From Nocardioides sp. QY071 (GTDB taxonomy: Bacteria > Actinomycetota > Actinomycetes > Propionibacteriales > Nocardioidaceae): a stretch of DNA of 64,000 nucleotides. Positions 45,711 to 55,185 of this stretch are shown here, piece by piece. Positions within the stretch are counted from its first letter, which is position 1; the number at the start of each line of letters is the position of its first letter. The position numbers and the translations under genes were made by a program. The DNA is taken from the NCBI RefSeq assembly GCF_029961765.1, contig NZ_CP124681.1, positions 2,108,001-2,172,000 of the forward strand, read 5' to 3'. The notes under the pieces are model-generated. The model saw only the letters and a program-made list of their open reading frames with translations, searched no databases and was not told the origin of the DNA.

Positions 45711-46307
45711 ATGACCGAGACGGCCCGACGCCAGCGCCTCGCCCCGGACGAGCGACGCGAGCAGATCCTGGTGGCCGCCGAGCGGCTGTTCGCCGCGCAG
45801 TCCTATGCCGAGGTGTCGACCACGCGGATCGCCCACGAAGCGGGCGTCGCGAGGGGTCTGCTCAACCACTACTTCGGCGACAAGCGGACCCTCTACCTGG
45901 AGGTCGTACGACGCGCCTCGCTGCTCCCCACCCTCGAGGACGTCCCGCTCCCGTCGGGCTCACTGGCCGCTCGCGTCGACGCCGCCGTGCGCTGGTTCCT
46001 CGGCTCGATCACGCCCGAGCGGGCGACGTACCTCACCGTCCGGGCGGCCGAGGGCGTGGGGGAGGACGCCGAGGTGCGCGCGATCCTCGACGAGGCGCAC
46101 GACCTCGCGGCCGGCCGGGTGCTGGAGATGGTGGGCGGCGACCCGGCCGATCCGGCGGCGCGGGCGGTGGTGCGCTCGTTCGGCGAGCTCGCCCGGGGTG
46201 CGATCCGGGAGTGGTCGCGCGAGGAGACGCTCAGCCGCGAGCAGGCGCACCTGCTGCTGCGCGAGGCCCTCCTGGCCATCGTGCGGCGCGTGCTCCCCGG
46301 TCTCTGA
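45711..46307 (+). CDS. TetR family transcriptional regulator
   Basis: A 198-residue regulator. The HTH is at about residues 18-60 (REQILVAAERLFAAQSYAEVSTTRIAHEAGVARGLLNHYFGDKRTLYLEVV), the usual TetR signature; the rest is the helical ligand and dimer domain. It very probably binds the 19-base palindrome directly upstream, repressing itself and the MpaB/acyl-CoA dehydrogenase operon. The inducer is unknown, perhaps a hydrophobic substrate of that operon. Confidence 0.92.
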   Translation: MTETARRQRLAPDERREQILVAAERLFAAQSYAEVSTTRIAHEAGVARGLLNHYFGDKRTLYLEVVRRASLLPTLEDVPLPSGSLAARVDAAVRWFLGSITPERATYLTVRAAEGVGEDAEVRAILDEAHDLAAGRVLEMVGGDPADPAARAVVRSFGELARGAIREWSREETLSREQAHLLLREALLAIVRRVLPGL

Positions 46308-46316
46308 AGGCGCGGT

Positions 46317-47723
46317 TCACCCCGCGCGCAGGGCGTACGGCGCGGCCGCGGTCCGGTTGCGACCGGCGCGCTTGGCCTCGTACATGGCGCGATCCGCGGC
46401 CGCCAGCAGCGAGCGGGGCGTGCTCAACCGGTCCGAGACGGCGGTGCCGACACTCGCGGTGATGCGGTCGAAAGGGGCGTCGGCCGCGACGCCGTAGGGT
46501 CGGGCCACTGCCTCGCGGATCCGCTCGGCGCACTGGTGCAGCTCGTCGTGGTGTGCCAGGCCGGGGCACAGGACGACGAACTCGTCCCCGCCCAGCCGGA
46601 CCACGGTGTCTCGCCGTCGCACGGCAGCACGCAGTCGCGTCGCCATCTCGACCAGCAGGAGATCTCCCTCGCTGTGGCCCCAGGCGTCGTTGACGGCCTT
46701 GAATCCGTCGAGGTCGAGCACGATCACCCCGACCGCGCCCGGCTGTTGCTCGTCGAGCTCGCGCTCCAGGCGGGTCATGAGGAGGGACCGGTTCGCCAGC
46801 CCGGTGAGCGGGTCGTGCAGTGCCAGCTGGCGCAGCTCCTCGATCAGCTCGTTGCGGGAGTCGCGGAACAGGGCCAGGCTGAGCACGACGATCGTCAGCG
46901 TGCCGACCAGGCCTTGGGCCAGGAGCGCCTGCTGCGGCGGGTCCACCTCGCTGAGCGCCCCTCGGCCGAGGAGGGTCGCCCAGACGATCGAGACACCGGA
47001 CGCCGCGAGGAACACGGTGCTCGTCGTCGTGGCGTAGCGCAACGAGACCCACATGGCGGGCAACATGACGCCGAACGCGTTCGGGTGTCCGGGGTTGAGC
47101 CAGAAGACCCGGATGAAGACGATCGACGTGACGACGAGAAGGGCCGCGGTCTCGGCCATCCGGGCAGGTGAGGGCCGATGGCGCCGCCACTGCGCCTCAC
47201 CGAGTCGCAGCGCCACGGCCACCCCGGTGAGAGCCGTGACCCCGTTGCGGATGGCGAAGAGGGCGAAGGTGCGGACCAGGTCGTCCTGGCCCTCGTGCGC
47301 GAACCACGCCACGGCCAGCGTGGCCGAGACCAGTGTGCCCGCGACGATCGCCCCGACCAGCCGGCCGAGGTCGGCCGGCTCCCGCAGGCGGGCCGGACGG
47401 TCGCCGTACCGCAGGACGATGGTGGTGACCGCCGCAAGTGACACGTTGACCAGCACGAACCAGGCCGACAGGCCGACGGGGGCGTCGGTGGCCAGGTTGA
47501 TGGCGAAGGTCAGCACCGCGAGGCCGGTCCAGTGGAGGGCTGCCTGCACGCGCGGGAGGTCGTGTGCATGCAGCCCCCACAGGACGGCGACCGCGGCCGC
47601 GGGCCACACGAGCGACACCTCACTGCCCTCGACCCGGGTCGCCCTGCCGAGCAGGATGGCCAGCGCGTACGCCACCGCGAACCCGGCCCCGGGCAGCACA
47701 GCTCGACAGACGCGTCGTGCCAC
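46317..47723 (-). CDS. MASE1-GGDEF membrane diguanylate cyclase
   Basis: A 468-residue protein. Residues about 10-290 hold eight or so membrane helices of MASE1 type (VSLVWPAAAVAVLWGL is the signature), then a short coiled linker and a GGDEF domain (HDPLTGLANRSLL, VIVLDLDGFKAVNDAWGHSEGD, RLGGDEFVVL near residue 378). An RRRD I-site for product inhibition precedes the active site. It should make c-di-GMP in answer to an unknown membrane signal. GTG 47723 has GAGGAGAGGGGAG nine bases upstream. It is the second c-di-GMP gene within 6 kb and is convergent with tetR. Confidence 0.88.
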   Translation of the reverse strand: MARRVCRAVLPGAGFAVAYALAILLGRATRVEGSEVSLVWPAAAVAVLWGLHAHDLPRVQAALHWTGLAVLTFAINLATDAPVGLSAWFVLVNVSLAAVTTIVLRYGDRPARLREPADLGRLVGAIVAGTLVSATLAVAWFAHEGQDDLVRTFALFAIRNGVTALTGVAVALRLGEAQWRRHRPSPARMAETAALLVVTSIVFIRVFWLNPGHPNAFGVMLPAMWVSLRYATTTSTVFLAASGVSIVWATLLGRGALSEVDPPQQALLAQGLVGTLTIVVLSLALFRDSRNELIEELRQLALHDPLTGLANRSLLMTRLERELDEQQPGAVGVIVLDLDGFKAVNDAWGHSEGDLLLVEMATRLRAAVRRRDTVVRLGGDEFVVLCPGLAHHDELHQCAERIREAVARPYGVAADAPFDRITASVGTAVSDRLSTPRSLLAAADRAMYEAKRAGRNRTAAAPYALRAG

Positions 47724-47791
47724 GGCTCGCGCTCCCCTCTCCTCGACGGCCTCACAGGGCACATCGGCAGCGGGTACGCCGACCGAAGCAG

Positions 47792-49173
<1,382 letters not shown>

Positions 49174-49174
<1 letters not shown>

Positions 49175-50118
49175 CACTGGCTCCTGAGTTCCATGGCTCG
49201 ACGGTACAACCGTCCTGCCCGGTACGACGACCGCACGAGCGGTCCCGAGAGCACTCCGCTGAAGCCGATCTCCTCGGCTTCGGTGGCGAGCTCGACGAAC
49301 TCCTCGGGCTTGACCCAGCGCTCGACGGGGTGGTGCCGGAGGCTGGGGCGCAGGTACTGGGTGATGGTGACCAGCTCGCAACCGGCGTCGTGCAGGTCCT
49401 GGAGCGCGTCCGAGACCTCGTCGCGGGTCTCGCCCATGCCGAGGATCAGGTTGGACTTGGTGACGAGCCCGAACGCGCGGGCCTGGGTGAGCACGTCGAG
49501 GGAGCGTTCGTAGCGGAAGCCGGGGCGGATCCGCTTGAAGATCCGGGGGACGGTCTCGACGTTGTGGGCGAGGACCTCGGGGCGGGACTCGAAGACCTCG
49601 GCGAGCAGTGTGGGGTCGCCGTTGAAGTCGGGGATGAGGTTCTCCACGCCTGTGGCGCCCTGCTCGTTGGTGGCGGTGAGGTCGTGGATGGCGCGGACGG
49701 TCTCGGCGTAGAGCCAGGCGCCGCCGTCGGGCAGGTCGTCGCGGGCGACGCCGGTGATGGTGGCGTACTTGAGGCCCATGGTCTGGACCGATTCGGCGAC
49801 GCGGCGGGGTTCGTCGCGGTCGAGGGGTTGGGGTTTGCCGGTGTCGATCTGGCAGAAGTCGCAGCGTCGGGTGCACTGGTCGCCGCCGATGAGGAAGGTG
49901 GCTTCCTTGTCCTCCCAGCATTCGAAGATGTTGGGGCAGCCGGCTTCCTCGCACACGGTGTGGAGGCCTTCGGACTTCACCAGGCTCTTCAGGGACCGGT
50001 ATTCGGGGCCCATCGTGGCCTTGGTGCGGATCCAGGACGGCTTGCGCTCGATCGGGGTCTCCGCGTTGCGGACCTCCAGCCGGAGGAGCTTGCGCCCCTC
50101 CGGCACGACGGCGGTCAT
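49174..50118 (-). CDS. lipA: Lipoyl synthase (radical SAM)
   Basis: A 314-residue LipA that inserts two sulfur atoms into octanoyl groups to form lipoyl cofactor. The auxiliary cluster cysteines are in [13 protein letters not shown], the radical SAM cluster in CTRRCDFC, and the terminal RSSY motif is present (LVRSSYRAG). It follows gcvH with a 4-base overlap, which puts the enzyme that lipoylates GcvH directly in the operon that needs it; lipB is not adjacent. No second lipA can be seen in the window. Confidence 0.95.
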
Positions 50119-50489
50119 GCCCCGGCGATCAGCGCGTCGTACGCCGCGGCGTCCAGCACCTCGCCGGTCGCCGTCACCTTGACGACGAACAGCCAGCCCG
50201 TGCCGAACGGATCGCTGTTGACCAGGCTCGGGTCGGCGTCGACGGCGTCGTTGACCTCGACCACCTCACCGGTCACCGGCGCGTAGAGGTCGCTGACCGA
50301 CTTGGTCGACTCGAGCTCGCCGCAGGGCTCGCCCGCGGTGACGGTGTCGCCGACGGTGGGCAGGTCGACGTAGACGACGTCGCCGAGGGCGTCGGCGGCG
50401 TACGCCGTGACGCCGACCCTGGCGTTGTCGCCGTCGACGGCGATCCACTCGTGCTCGGCGGTGTACTGGAGGTTCGTGGGGTTGCTCAT
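50115..50489 (-). CDS. gcvH: Glycine cleavage system H protein
   Basis: A 124-residue H protein, the lipoylated carrier that shuttles the aminomethyl group between the P, T and L proteins. The lipoyl lysine is Lys63 in [14 protein letters not shown]; the N-terminus [12 protein letters not shown] is typical. It lies 17 bases after gcvT and overlaps lipA by four bases. Confidence 0.96.
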   Translation of the reverse strand: MSNPTNLQYTAEHEWIAVDGDNARVGVTAYAADALGDVVYVDLPTVGDTVTAGEPCGELESTKSVSDLYAPVTGEVVEVNDAVDADPSLVNSDPFGTGWLFVVKVTATGEVLDAAAYDALIAGA

Positions 50490-50506
50490 GGTGGTCTCCT
50501 GAGGTC

Positions 50507-51625
50507 TCAGCGGTTGCGGTTGTAGAAGGGGAGCTCGACGACGTCGGCGTCCTCGAGGGTGCCGCGCAGCGACACCTGGAGCCGGGTGCCCGGGGCGGCG
50601 AGCGCCGGCGGGACGTAGGCCATCGCGATCGGCTTCTCCAGCGTGGGGGAGGGCGAGCCGCTCGTGACGACGCCGACCTCGGCGCCCGTGGCCGGGTCGA
50701 GGACCGGGTAGCCCGCGCGCGGCGAGCGGCGACCGGTGGAGACCAGGCCGACGAGGACCCGCTGCGGGCCCTCCTCCTTGCGCCGGGCGAGCGCCGCCTG
50801 GCCGACGAAGCCCTCGGGCTTGTCGAGTACGACGACCCGGCCGAGGTTGGCCTCGAAGGGCGTGGTGGCGCGGTCCAGCTCGTGGCCGTAGAGCGGCATC
50901 CCGGCCTCCAGGCGCAGGGTGTCGCGGCAGGCGAGGCCCGCGGGGACCAGGCCGTGTGACTCACCGGCCCTGCTCAGCGCGTCCCAGACGGCAGCCGCGT
51001 CGGCGGGGCGGCAGTAGACCTCGAAGCCGTCCTCGCCGGTGTAGCCGGTGCGGGCGAGCAGCACGTCGACGCCGGCGACCGTGCCGGCATCGATGGCGTA
51101 GTACCTCAGCGACGGGACGTCGAGCTCGGTGAGGCCGGTGAGGATCTGCGCCGAAGCGGGGCCCTGGACCGCCAGCAGTGCCCAGTCGGCCGACGTGTCG
51201 GTGACGCTGACGTCGTACCCCTCGGCACGGGCGACCAGCTCGGGCGCCACGACGGCGACGTTGCTGGCGTTCGCGACGACGAGGTAGTGCTCCTCGGCGA
51301 GGCGGTAGACGACGAGGTCGTCGATGATCCCGCCGTCCTCGGCGCAGATCATCGAGTAGCGCGCGCGGCCGACGCCGATCGCGGACGGGCGGCCGACCAG
51401 GGCGTGGTCGAGCGCGGCGCCGGCACCGGGACCGACCAGCTCGATCTCGCCCATGTGGGTCAGGTCGAACAGCCCGGCCGTCGTCCGCACCGCGCGGTGC
51501 TCGGCGGTCTCCGAGCCGTAGCGCACCGGCATCTGCCAGCCGGCGAAGTCGGTGAACGACGCGCCGAGAGCGGCATGGACGTCGTGCAGCGGCGTGAGCC
51601 GCGGGGTCGCTGAAGGTGTGCTCAT
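50507..51625 (-). CDS. gcvT: Glycine cleavage system aminomethyltransferase (T protein)
   Basis: A 372-residue T protein that moves the aminomethyl carbon to tetrahydrofolate, giving 5,10-methylene-THF and ammonia. Landmarks: [73 protein letters not shown] and [25 protein letters not shown] 51625 has GAGGAAG eight bases upstream. The leader carries a tandem glycine riboswitch. gcvP is not in the window. Confidence 0.95.
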   Translation of the reverse strand: MSTPSATPRLTPLHDVHAALGASFTDFAGWQMPVRYGSETAEHRAVRTTAGLFDLTHMGEIELVGPGAGAALDHALVGRPSAIGVGRARYSMICAEDGGIIDDLVVYRLAEEHYLVVANASNVAVVAPELVARAEGYDVSVTDTSADWALLAVQGPASAQILTGLTELDVPSLRYYAIDAGTVAGVDVLLARTGYTGEDGFEVYCRPADAAAVWDALSRAGESHGLVPAGLACRDTLRLEAGMPLYGHELDRATTPFEANLGRVVVLDKPEGFVGQAALARRKEEGPQRVLVGLVSTGRRSPRAGYPVLDPATGAEVGVVTSGSPSPTLEKPIAMAYVPPALAAPGTRLQVSLRGTLEDADVVELPFYNRNR

Positions 51626-51644
51626 CGGGAGGCTTCCTCGTGAA

Positions 51645-51667
51645 GAGCGCAGCGGTGTGCCGCGCTC
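51645..51667 (-). other. Hairpin between riboswitch and gcvT, candidate expression platform
   Basis: GAGCGC/GCGCTC stem (51645-51650 and 51662-51667) with an 11-base loop containing a nested AGCG/CGCT pairing. It lies just before the gcvT ribosome site and could switch access to it. Confidence 0.4.
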
Positions 51668-51679
51668 GTGGCTGGGTTG

Positions 51680-51872
51680 CCTCCCCGCTCTGTCATCGCT
51701 ACCTGAGAGCTTCACCGCCCGGCCGGGCGGCTTGCACCGTGGGTGCGGACCGGTGGATCCGGTCCGTCTTTCCAGAGTTCGCCTCGTCCCGGCGGTCAGG
51801 GGGCCTGAGAGATTCTTGGGGAGATTTGCTCCTTCGGCGCCCGTCCTCGTGGGACCGGGGCTCTCCCGCCGG
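51680..51872 (-). promoter_or_regulatory. Tandem glycine riboswitch in the gcvT leader
   Basis: On the minus strand the first aptamer has GGGAGAG (51867-51861), GCCGAAGGAGCAA (51839-51827), ATCTCTCAGG (51814-51805) and ACTCTGGAAAG (51778-51768); the second has GCTCTCAGGTA (51710-51700) and GATGACAGAGCGGGGAGG (51697-51680). These are the conserved core elements of glycine riboswitches. In such leaders glycine usually turns the cleavage genes on. With the rest of the leader it accounts for the 338-base gap before gcvT. Confidence 0.92.
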
Positions 51873-51951
51873 GGTTCGAACGGCGCGATGTTGAGTTGTG
51901 ACGCGCATCATGGCGCAGGGCGAGCATACGGCATCCGGCAGCGGGTCCCCG

Positions 51952-51957
51952 TACCAT
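51952..51957 (+). promoter_or_regulatory. -10 box TACCAT, leaderless start
   Basis: TACCAT, six bases, GTG 51964. Confidence 0.55.
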
Positions 51958-51963
51958 CGGGCG

Positions 51964-53490
51964 GTGCCTCGCCCCGACTCCGACGAGCAGCTGACCCGGA
52001 TCGACCCGGACGAGCTCGCGATCACCCTCAAGGTCCTCCGTCAGGTCCCGCTCCTCGACCCCGAGCACGACGACGTGCGCACGATGAAGCGCGCCGCGTC
52101 GTACATGTACAAGCTGATCAAGAAGCAGCGGCGGGCCGAGATCCGCATGGAGCGGCAGCGGCACGACCAGGACATCATCGAGAGGACCGCGACCGGCTCG
52201 CGGATGCGGATCGACGACGAGACCGCCGGCATCCCGCTGGTCTCCACCGCGCAGGGCGCCTTCGCCGGTGAGCTGCTCACCGCGCGCGGCTGCTACATCT
52301 GCAAGGAGGACTTCACCCTCGTCGACGCGTTCTACCACTGGCTGTGTCCGCGTTGCGCGGCGATGAGCCACGCCAAGCGGGACCAGCGCACCGATCTCAC
52401 CGGCAAGCGCGCGCTGCTGACCGGCGGCCGCGCCAAGATCGGCATGTACATCGCGCTGCGCCTGCTCCGCGACGGTGCGCACACGACGATCACGACCCGG
52501 TTCCCGAAGGACGCCGTACGCCGGTTCGCCGCGATGGAGGACTCCGTCGACTGGCTGCACCGGCTCAAGGTCGTCGGCATCGACCTGCGCGACCCCACCC
52601 AGGTCATCGCGCTCACCGACGACGTCGCCGCCGACGGCCCGCTCGACATCATCATCAACAACGCCTGCCAGACCGTACGACGGCTGCCGGGCGCCTACAC
52701 GCACCTCACCGAGGGCGAGCTGGCGCCGCTGCCGACGGCCGAGTCGCTCGGGATCGAGGAGCTGCCCGAGATGGTGGCGTTCGACCGGATCTCCGAGGCG
52801 CACCCGGCGGCGATCGCCGGTGCCCTCGCGGACCACGCGGTCGCCCACCACGAGGGGGAGTCCGCCGAGGCGGCGCTCGCCGCCCACAATGCCGCCTCGA
52901 TGACCGCGCTCGCGCTCAAGGCGGGCGGTGCCTCGCTCGAGCAGCACCTGGCCGGCACCGCGATCGACGCCGGTGGCCTGATCCCCGACATCCAGGACAA
53001 CAACTCCTGGACCCAGGTGCTCGACGAGGTCGACCCGCTGGAGCTGCTCGAGGTGCAGTTCTGCAACTCGATCGCGCCCTTCCTCATCAACTCCCGGCTG
53101 CGCCCGGCGCTGCGCGCCGCCGTGCAGAACGGTGCCCGTCGCGCGTACATCGTCAACGTCTCGGCGATGGAGGGACAGTTCTCCCGCCGCTACAAGGGCG
53201 CCGGTCACCCCCACACCAACATGGCCAAGGCCGCGCTCAACATGATGACCCGCACCTCGTCGGGCGAGATGTTCGAGACCGACAAGATCCTGATGACGGC
53301 CGTCGACACCGGCTGGATCACCGACGAGCGACCGCACCACGAGAAGCTGCGGATCGCCGCCGAGGGCTGGCACGCGCCGCTCGATCTCGTCGACGGCGCC
53401 GCGCGCGTCTACGACCCGATCGTGCGCGGCGAGGCGGGCGAGGACCTGTACGGATGCTTCGTGAAGGACTACGAGCCCTCACCCTGGTGA
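51964..53490 (+). CDS. Long SDR-family protein with zinc ribbon and altered catalytic Tyr
   Basis: A 508-residue protein. About 100 residues of charged helix come first (KRAASYMYKLIKKQRRAEIRMERQRHDQD), then a zinc ribbon with CYIC near 109 and CPRC near 129, then a Rossmann SDR domain from about 145 with TGGRAKIGMYIALRLL and IINNACQ. The place where YxxxK should be reads HTNMAKAALNMM, so Thr stands at the Tyr position; the conserved NVSAMEGQFSRRYKG lies before it. An insert of about 110 residues follows the NNA strand. Function unknown; it may bind NAD(P) without normal dehydrogenase chemistry or use another Tyr. Start GTG with leaderless promoter. Confidence 0.8.
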   Translation: MPRPDSDEQLTRIDPDELAITLKVLRQVPLLDPEHDDVRTMKRAASYMYKLIKKQRRAEIRMERQRHDQDIIERTATGSRMRIDDETAGIPLVSTAQGAFAGELLTARGCYICKEDFTLVDAFYHWLCPRCAAMSHAKRDQRTDLTGKRALLTGGRAKIGMYIALRLLRDGAHTTITTRFPKDAVRRFAAMEDSVDWLHRLKVVGIDLRDPTQVIALTDDVAADGPLDIIINNACQTVRRLPGAYTHLTEGELAPLPTAESLGIEELPEMVAFDRISEAHPAAIAGALADHAVAHHEGESAEAALAAHNAASMTALALKAGGASLEQHLAGTAIDAGGLIPDIQDNNSWTQVLDEVDPLELLEVQFCNSIAPFLINSRLRPALRAAVQNGARRAYIVNVSAMEGQFSRRYKGAGHPHTNMAKAALNMMTRTSSGEMFETDKILMTAVDTGWITDERPHHEKLRIAAEGWHAPLDLVDGAARVYDPIVRGEAGEDLYGCFVKDYEPSPW

Positions 53491-53577
53491 GTCATCGGAG
53501 CACGACCGATCGGTCATGTCATCACCTTTTTGGGGTACGAACGTGCATGTGGTGTCCCTTTGGCCGAAGGTGGAGAC

Positions 53578-54795
53578 ATGCGTCGCCTGCTGTCGTTGAT
53601 GACCGTCCTCGCCGTCGCGCTCGGCGTGCTGTCCGCCCTGTCGCCGGCGAGCGCCGCGGCCCACCCCGGTGCCCCATGGGTGTCCGCCCAGGTGGTGACA
53701 CGCGGCACCGTCACCGTGAGTCTCGACTGGGACTTCGCCGGTCCGGGCAGCTACGAGGTCCTGGTGTCCACCGCCGGGCCGGACGTGTACCCCGGTGATG
53801 CAGTCCAGATGAGGGTGCCGGCCAGCGCCACCCACGCCGACGTCCAGGGACTCGTGCCCGGGACCACCTACTGCTACGCGGTGACGCTCGACAAGAACGG
53901 CGGCGAGCGCAGCTGCAAGGTCACCCCGCCGGCCTCGAGGGCCGTCGTACCGACCGCGACGCCCACCACCGCCGCCACCTTCAACCTGCGCTGTGGCTCG
54001 AAGTCGAAGTGCAACAGCGGCTGGAAGTGGAAGAAGCGGCAGAGGCAGGTCGTCGCCGACATCGACCGGATGAACGCCGACATCATGGTGTTCGTCGAGG
54101 GCCACGTCGCCCACAAGTACGGCAAGAAGAAGCGCTGGATCGGAAAGGCCATGGCCAAGCGCGGCTACACGCTGGCCTGCCTGACCCAGAAGAGCAAGAA
54201 GCGCAGGCTCTACAGCCAGACCCTCTACGTGCGCACCAGCGTGTACGACGTGGTCGACGCCAAGCACAACAGCAAGGGCAGCCGCTTCAAGAGGTTCGGC
54301 GACCGCGACCACGGGTTCTGCCAGGCGCTCCTCTCGCACCGGGCGAGCGGCAAGCAGGTCGCGGTGGCCGCGATCCACCTGCGCGACGGGAAGGCCGACG
54401 GCGTCCGCCAGCAGGAGACGGCCTACGTCCTCAACCGGGTCACCTCGGCCTTCCCCGGCCGGCCCACGGTCGTGCTCGGCGACTTCAACTCCCACCGAGG
54501 GCTCGACCGACGCGGCCAGACCGACACGCCGCGCGTGGTCATGGAGGCCGCCGGCTTCGCCGACGCCAGCGACATCGCCGCCCACCTGACCTACCCGCAC
54601 CTCAACTCCGCGCACGCCTTCAAGACCGACCCGCCGCGTTCGTCGACCTGGCCGACCCACGTCGACCGGATCTTCGTCTCACCCGGCATCACCGTGCCGA
54701 ACTGGGACAACATCGCGGTGCTGTCGGGCGGGCGGTACGCCACCCCCATGGCCTCCGACCACAACCCGATCCGGGCGACCCTGTACATCCCCTGA
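53578..54795 (+). CDS. Secreted endonuclease/exonuclease/phosphatase family protein
   Basis: A 405-residue exported protein. The signal peptide is residues 1-27 (LSLMTVLAVALGVLSALSPASA). Residues about 30-120 look like a fibronectin type III domain (VSLDWDFAGPGSYEVLVSTAGP...GLVPGTTYCYAVTL). The rest is a DNase I-like fold: FNLRCGSKSKCNSG, DIMVFVEGH (metal Glu), AAIHLRDG (His), VLGDFNSHRG (Asp-Asn) and SDHNPIRA (Asp-His). It could be an extracellular nuclease or phosphatase. GAAGGTGGAGA precedes the ATG. Confidence 0.85.
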   Translation: MRRLLSLMTVLAVALGVLSALSPASAAAHPGAPWVSAQVVTRGTVTVSLDWDFAGPGSYEVLVSTAGPDVYPGDAVQMRVPASATHADVQGLVPGTTYCYAVTLDKNGGERSCKVTPPASRAVVPTATPTTAATFNLRCGSKSKCNSGWKWKKRQRQVVADIDRMNADIMVFVEGHVAHKYGKKKRWIGKAMAKRGYTLACLTQKSKKRRLYSQTLYVRTSVYDVVDAKHNSKGSRFKRFGDRDHGFCQALLSHRASGKQVAVAAIHLRDGKADGVRQQETAYVLNRVTSAFPGRPTVVLGDFNSHRGLDRRGQTDTPRVVMEAAGFADASDIAAHLTYPHLNSAHAFKTDPPRSSTWPTHVDRIFVSPGITVPNWDNIAVLSGGRYATPMASDHNPIRATLYIP

Positions 54796-54805
54796 CCTGC
54801 CTTCC

Positions 54806-54811
54806 TAGGCT
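54806..54811 (+). promoter_or_regulatory. -10 box TAGGCT, leaderless start
   Basis: TAGGCT, seven bases, ATG 54819. Confidence 0.5.
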
Positions 54812-54818
54812 CGGGGGC

Positions 54819-55169
54819 ATGGCCGAGGAGACCCCCGCGATCGCGACCGACGTCCCGCCGAGCGGACCGGGCTGTGCCGAGTGCACCGCTGCCGAGGGCT
54901 GGTGGGTCCACCTGCGGCGGTGCGCCGCCTGCGGGCACGTCGGGTGCTGCGACAGCTCGCCCGCCCAGCACGCCTCCGCGCACTTCCGCGACAGCGGGCA
55001 CCCGATCGTGCAGTCGTACGAGCCGGGGGAGGACTGGTTCTGGGACTACGCCAGCGAGGACTACTACGCCGGCCCCGAGCTCGCCGCCCCCACCAGCCAC
55101 CCCGAGGACCAGGCCGCCCCCGGGCCGCGGGGCCGGGTGCCGGTGAACTGGCGCGACCTCGTGCACTGA
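54819..55169 (+). CDS. UBP-type zinc finger protein
   Basis: A 116-residue protein with one UBP-type zinc finger at about 18-68: CAECTAAEGWWVHLRRCAACGHVGCCDSSPAQHASAHFRDSGHPI, carrying the Cys and His ligands of the fold, then EDWFWDYASEDYY and a tail. In eukaryotes the fold binds the ubiquitin C-terminus; bacterial stand-alone copies are common in actinobacteria with unknown role. It ends 16 bases from the convergent carboxyltransferase stop. Confidence 0.85.
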   Translation: MAEETPAIATDVPPSGPGCAECTAAEGWWVHLRRCAACGHVGCCDSSPAQHASAHFRDSGHPIVQSYEPGEDWFWDYASEDYYAGPELAAPTSHPEDQAAPGPRGRVPVNWRDLVH

Positions 55170-55185
55170 CCGCGCCGCGCCCCGC

